This document shows positions 60,036 through 64,000 of a stretch of DNA of 64,000 nt, piece after piece. The DNA comes from Larus michahellis. Its lineage: Eukaryota; Chordata; Aves; Charadriiformes; Laridae. Each line of letters starts with the position of its first letter. The stretch's first letter is position 1. The DNA is taken from NCBI RefSeq assembly GCF_964199755.1, contig NC_133929.1, positions 1,178,001 through 1,242,000 on the forward strand. Direction: 5' to 3'. The position numbers and the translations under genes are program-made. Under the pieces are notes generated by a model. That model worked only from the letters and a program-made list of their open reading frames with translations, ran no database searches and was not told the DNA's origin.

Positions 60036-60556
60036 TGTAAGAAAAGCAGGTCTTGTTTTTGCAGTGGGAAAAAGCCGTTTCCATCGGAGGTGACACGATA
60101 AGGGAACGACTAGACAAAGAGGCTCCAGCAAAGGCTTGTGGAACATCTCTTATCGCACGGACAGAAGGACGAACTGATTCCTACCGGATTAGTGACTAGA
60201 AGGGTGGTCAAACACTTAACCAGGGCTAGTGACATTGGGCAATTTTACCAAAAAGGAAAGAAATAAACTAGTCCGATAATCCCTCTAGGTGTAACATAAG
60301 GAGAAGTAAAGAGAGGGCAGGACATCCGGGAAGGATCTGAGGCGCTCCGGAGAGGCTGTGAACCCTGGAGTACCCAACCAACGGGAAATGGGAGGGAAAA
60401 TTCGACCAGGGATTAGGAAATAAAAAGGTGTGTTTCAAGAACCAAAACTGTGCCTGCTTGTTAGGTCACCCGTTCTTGCGGGAATGTTCAAATACAACGT
60501 GCTTCATATTGTTCACGGCCTGAGCCGTTAGTGTTGGATAAGGAGCATTTCTCACA
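60036..60556 (+). repeat. 3' LTR of ERV6 (521 bp)
   Basis: TGTAAGAAAAGCAGG after the polypurine tract AAAAAGGGAAGGGGGAAGT (about 60017-60035), ending ATTTCTCACA. Confidence 0.9.
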
Positions 60557-60847
60557 TGGACACATACCGGGGGGTTATGAGGGGGCCCGGGCACGTACCG
60601 GGGGGCCGGCGGGCCGGGGCCGTCGTGGGCCCGCACTCAGCGGGGGCCGCCGCCGCCATGCTGCCGCACGCGGGGATGAGGGCAGGGGCCGGGCGGGCCA
60701 CGTGACGGGGGCGCGTGTGCGGGGCGGGTATAAAAGGCCCGGCGGCGGCCAGGCCGCCTCAGAGCGGCGGCGGGGCCGGGGCTTGTGTGTGCCCGGGCCG
60801 GGGGCGGCGGCCGGGCGGGCTGTGTGAGGGGTCGCAGCGCCGCTGAG
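60557..60847 (+). promoter_or_regulatory. CpG-island promoter with TATA box and putative exon 1
   Basis: Extremely CpG-rich. CACGTG E-box (GCCACGTGAC) at 60699-60704, TATAAAA at 60729-60735, then a GC-rich putative 5' UTR exon from about 60760 to 60847 with a donor GTCAGT. The island begins directly at the ERV6 LTR end. The downstream transcript would run into the right arm of the inverted duplication. The gene is not identified. Confidence 0.55.
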
Positions 60848-61075
60848 GTCAGTGTCCGTCCGGCTGTGGGAGGCTCTGAGCGCTCTGCGGGGGAGCAGGG
60901 CCTGTGGGCTGGGGGCGGCCCTCAGGAAGGGCCTGGCCGTGGGGGCAGGACCCCCGGGGGAGGGGCTGTCCGTGTGGGGAGGGGCGGCGCGGGGCGGCCG
61001 GTGCGTGGGCCTTGCACCGGGGAGAGGTGTCGTCCCGTGTTGTGGCTCCTGAGGGCCTGTGTTTTGGGGCACCTC

Positions 61076-62497
61076 CTGGGTGCTGACCTGTGAGGCGTTC
61101 GGGATGAGCAGCAGCTGCTGTGCCGGGGGAGCAGGGCTCATCCTGGCTCGAGGGACAGAACAACCCCCCTAGAGGCCCCCATCTGGTGACCTCTGAGGGG
61201 TTCTGTGCTTTGGGGCTTTGGCTCTTCTGCCTCCTGCTGGCTGTCAGCTGGAGAAGGTGGAGCTCTCTGCAGAGATGCCGGGCGCTGGGTGTGGGCTTTT
61301 TTAATGTGGGGTTTTTTGAAGCAGTAAATGCAAGGCCTGGTTGCTCAGGGCTCAGCCGTCTCCCATTGCACAAAGGTGTAAATCTGCTTGAAGCTGTCCC
61401 GTGGGCAGAACTCTGTTGGTGCTGCTCCGGCAACAGGGTTTTCCACATTACCCTTTGGAAGCGTTTTCAAGCTCAGCCCAGCAGAGGTGTGAGAGGGCTT
61501 TGTGTTTCGGCTGCTGGTGGCCCATGGGAGGAACTGTTTTTTGCTCCTCCTTTGTCGCAGGCTGTTGTGCCTTCTTCCTGCTGTGGGCAGGCTGCAGGAT
61601 GGATGGAGGAGCCATGGGACAAAGTCACCTTCCCTCTGGGGGCCGGGGTCGTTCTCTGACATGGGCTGTAGCCAGCACAAAGCTCACTGCAGATGTTTGG
61701 TGCTGCCACACGTTCCTGGTGGGTGTATGAAGGAGGCTGTGCTGCTAATGCAGCGAGCAAGGGCTGGTGCTCATGAGAGTGGCCGGAGTGCAAAGCCTGT
61801 CCTTGTGTTTGGTGTGTGGGTGGGAGTTCAGACTGAAAGACAAAGTGAGGTGACAAGTGTGGGGTGTTTGGTGTGAGATGGCATCTGCTGACCTCTGCTT
61901 CCTCCCCTATAGCTGCCCCATCTTCCCCATGTGTTTGGGACCCTGGTTGCAGCCTCTCCAGCTCCACAGTCATAGAATCGGGTCATACGGAGGTTGGAAG
62001 CGTGTCCAGGGGAGCGAGGAGCTGTGAATCCTGCGTTGCGGCTGCCTGAGCTGGAAGGCTTTCATGGGCGAGTACAGTGCTTGGATCGCCAGAGCTGTCG
62101 CTTCAGCATGTTTCAGCAGCACTAAAGCAGCTTTGAAGAAAACCACTAGCCAAGAACTCGCTGGGAAAGGCCAAGTCAGGAGAAAAGGAAAGGCTGATTG
62201 CAGGAGAGTGTGATGTGTATACAGGGAGAAGTAAGTCAGAAAAAGTTGAGCTGCTTGAATGCCCAAGTTAAACAAGGGACAGGTATGAATGAAAATCCCC
62301 CTTCAGCGGGGCTGTGGCACCTGGTGGGGGCCCATTCCCGCTGACCCCCCCCGCGCTCCCTCCCCTCCCAGACAGGCACAGAGCGGGGCTGGAGAAAAAG
62401 CTTTTAATGGAAAAACACAAGAGAAAATGTCCTAACAAAGCCACTCTAAGTCCCCCTCCCCTAAACGCATCCCTCCCCCCACCCTCCCCAAATACAC
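61076..62497 (-). repeat. Right arm of the inverted duplication
   Basis: Reverse complement of 23386-21960 or so; homology resumes at 62932-62965 beyond a solo LTR. Here the arm continues leftward beyond its homology into the CpG island, which the left copy lacks. ORFs in both arms are equivalents of each other and are not recognised proteins. Confidence 0.85.
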
Positions 62498-62931
62498 TGT
62501 TATAGTTGAACTTAAAATAAATCGAGTCCGAAATAGATTCAATAAATATTTATTGAGGTAGGAAGGCAAAAGCAGCGCTGGGCGGCCGGGGAGTCGCAGC
62601 TCCACCAAAGGCTCGCAAATTCAAGCAAGCTGAGCAGCTCTTTTTATCTTCACGGAGGTCGGGTTTCGACATCTTTGGTACGCCCCTCCGTAGCTTCTTG
62701 CTTGAGGTAGTTTAGATAAAATGTTGGTCACAGAATCAGCTCAAAACAATACATTCTGATAACATTGTGGTTAAGCTTTTTGTCAAACAGGAGTTCCCAT
62801 GTTGGTGTAGCAAGATAACGTTGTGGACATGTCTCTTTGGTAAAACAGGGAGTTCTCAAGACTGCCACAATGGGTTCGTTCCTCTTGCTTAACTTGTTCG
62901 ATCAGCAAATCACCTTTAGTTACTTATTACA
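62498..62931 (-). repeat. Solo LTR related to the ERV3 LTR (434 bp)
   Basis: TGTTATAGTTGAAC ... CTTATTACA on the plus strand. It shares AGCGCTGGGCGGCCGGGGAG and both ends with the ERV3 LTR but is clearly diverged. Bases CAC lie on both sides; no longer duplication is clear. Confidence 0.82.
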
Positions 62932-63200
62932 CACTCCCCCCTGCCCCCCCAAATACACGCTGGTCCTCTAAACACATCCCTCCCCGTGCCCCCCAGGTAC
63001 ACTGCCCACTACAACTTGTAATGGAAAAACAGGAGAGAAAAGGCCCTATCGAAGCTACTCTAAGCCCCCCACCCCTAAACACATCCCCCCCATCTCTCAA
63101 AATGCATTACCCCACCTCCAAATGCACCACCCCCCCCCAGATACAATCCCTCCCCTAAATACAACCCTCCCCCACCTCTCAAATGCACCCCCCCTCTGCC
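62932..63200. repeat. C-rich repeat downstream of the edge gene
   Basis: Degenerate units of CTAAACACATCCCTCCCC type. It includes a second copy of AATGGAAAAACA...GAGAAAA...CTACTCTAAG (about 63020-63064) also found at about 62407-62452. Confidence 0.6.
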
Positions 63201-63219
63201 CCCCATCATCTCTGTCTCC

Positions 63220-64000
63220 TCACTGGGGGGGTCTCTTCCCCCCTGCCACCCCCCGGGCAGCCTGCCAGAGCCCTGTGCTTGCTGGGTGGTTGTGATGGGG
63301 GGCTTGTCCCCCGCTTGTCTGCCACGGTGGGCTGGGCCGGCCAAACAGCTCCTGGGACTCCGTCCCATAGAGGGATTCTTCTAGGATGCGGATGGCCTCC
63401 AGGGTCTCCTCCACGCTGTAGTACTCGAAAGGCACCTTCTGGGGCACTGCAAGGTGGCCGTCCTTGTCCCCGAGGGCTTGGCTGTGGGGGACAGCAGAGG
63501 CGCTGCTGGGGACATCTTTCTCCCAGGAGATGTCACTCTCGGAGAGGTTGTCGCTGCTCCAGAAGGTGTCACTCTTTAGGGAGATGATGTTGTGGTCTGA
63601 GCTGTTGTCTTCTGAGGAGATGTCGCTTTTTGGGGAGAAATTGTGCTCTGGGGAGGTGTCGCTCTTGGAGGAGGTGTTGCTCTTGGAGGAGGTGTTGCGC
63701 TCTGCAGAGATGTCGCGCCCCGAGGAGGTGTCACTCTTTGGAGAGATGTTGTGCCCTGAGGAGATTTCACTCTCAAAGGAGGTGTCGCGCTCTGAGGAGG
63801 TGTCGCTTTCTGAGGAGATGTTGCTGCCCAGGGGTGTCTGCGTGGGGGAGGCCCTGCTGGAGCTGTTGGTCACTGAAGAGCATTCCTCGGTGTTTTCAGA
63901 GGCAGGGATGGAGGTTGGCAGCTGGGTGGGTGCTGGGGCCACCGCTCTCCCCTCTCTGCCGGCGCCACCGCGTTCCCCAGGTGTGGGGACAGCGGTGTCA
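63220..64000 (-). CDS. Serine-rich repeat protein, C-terminal part; open to window edge
   Basis: The minus-strand frame is open from the window end to a stop at 63222-63220 (about 260 codons visible, N-terminus outside). After a Pro/Thr-rich start comes a run of ~6-residue repeats (SDTSS-E, SDISS, HNISPK types), encoded by 18-nt repeats, from about 63830 to 63540. Then follows a non-repetitive C-terminus with a predicted helix (YYSVEETLEAIRILEESLYG) and a Pro/Gly tail. An ATTAAA lies about 0.8 kb downstream (about 62403-62408, minus). I do not recognise the family. The non-repeat C-terminus argues for a real gene; a repeat-driven chance ORF is possible. Confidence 0.45.
   Translation of the reverse strand, partial: DTAVPTPGERGGAGREGRAVAPAPTQLPTSIPASENTEECSSVTNSSSRASPTQTPLGSNISSESDTSSERDTSFESEISSGHNISPKSDTSSGRDISAERNTSSKSNTSSKSDTSPEHNFSPKSDISSEDNSSDHNIISLKSDTFWSSDNLSESDISWEKDVPSSASAVPHSQALGDKDGHLAVPQKVPFEYYSVEETLEAIRILEESLYGTESQELFGRPSPPWQTSGGQAPHHNHPASTGLWQAARGVAGGKRPPQ

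Larger units (their letters stand above)
53120..60556 (+). mobile_element. ERV6: old class I (gammaretrovirus-like) provirus, probably tRNA-Pro primed
   Basis: Order: 5' LTR, PBS, gag remnant, pol with a large 5' deletion, env remnant, polypurine tract, 3' LTR. Pol is related to ERV3 pol. The LTRs differ by many substitutions, especially over the last 60 bp, so the insertion is old. Left flank is the minisatellite and right flank a CpG island; no duplication is visible. A solo LTR sits inside RNase H. Confidence 0.9.

Noticed and set aside
60531..61141. ORFs across the CpG island on both strands
   Set aside because: GC-driven open frames; the ATG in a good context at about 60659 lies upstream of the TATA box and stops after about 15 codons.

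Overview
The window looks like a transposon-dense, GC-heterogeneous stretch of a bird genome, most likely neoavian. The evidence is several CR1 LINE copies with the avian CR1 3' end and at least four endogenous retrovirus (ERV) lineages of avian type. There are also fragments of vertebrate genes: a KLHL10-like gene and a group III metabotropic glutamate receptor. Nothing bacterial is present. Which chromosome it comes from cannot be told from the sequence.

Layout. 1-4867 (minus): 5' part of a class III, spuma/ERVL-like provirus (ERV1) primed by tRNA-Ser, with a 1.09-kb LTR. It sits in an older, oppositely oriented relative of which only env and a 133-bp LTR remnant remain (4868-6959). 6965-7455 is a ~175-bp tandem repeat and 8860-10615 is a higher-order minisatellite of ~630-660 bp. 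CR1 copies lie at 11873-12812 (minus), 15617-16965 (plus), 18325-18607 (plus) and 20935-21745 (minus). A two-exon BTB-BACK gene resembling KLHL10 lies at 19619-20795; it stops before the kelch repeats. 21890-23386 is one arm of an inverted duplication; the other arm is 61076-62965, about 38 kb away.

23387-30410 (minus): a young tRNA-His-primed gammaretrovirus-like provirus (ERV3), with near-identical LTRs and a pol that stays in one frame with only point stops. Its gag lacks capsid and its env lacks SU. 30470-34406 (plus): decayed ERVL provirus (ERV4) and its 3' LTR. 34415-35022: CR1. 35892-36340: solo ERVL-type LTR (minus). 36713-45407 (plus): a tRNA-Lys-primed ERVL provirus (ERV5), split in gag by a CR1 (about 38300-40500). 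It has an intact RNase H-integrase ORF and no env. 45408-45871: a piece of the tRNA-Ser family LTR.

46000-49450 holds pieces of a group III metabotropic glutamate receptor separated by C-rich minisatellite sequence. 49800-53110 is a large C-rich minisatellite. 53120-60556 (plus) is an old class I provirus (ERV6), apparently tRNA-Pro-primed, carrying a nested solo LTR (55800-56606) with a target-site duplication and a decayed env. It abuts a CpG-island promoter with TATA box (60557-60850). The right inverted arm follows, interrupted by a solo LTR related to ERV3 (62498-62931). At the edge is a minus-strand serine-rich repeat ORF open to the end of the window.

The recurring theme is nesting and rearrangement. 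Several proviruses lack matching target-site duplications and sit on junctions between unrelated sequences, and one lies exactly at the end of an inverted-duplication arm. This suggests ERV-mediated rearrangement. I did not find a clearly new multi-gene system. The best leads are the ERV family pairing a spuma-like pol with a furin-site env, the SU-less mini-Env ORF, the ERVL gag with a multi-membrane-span N-terminus, the truncated KLHL10-like gene and the edge Ser-repeat protein.
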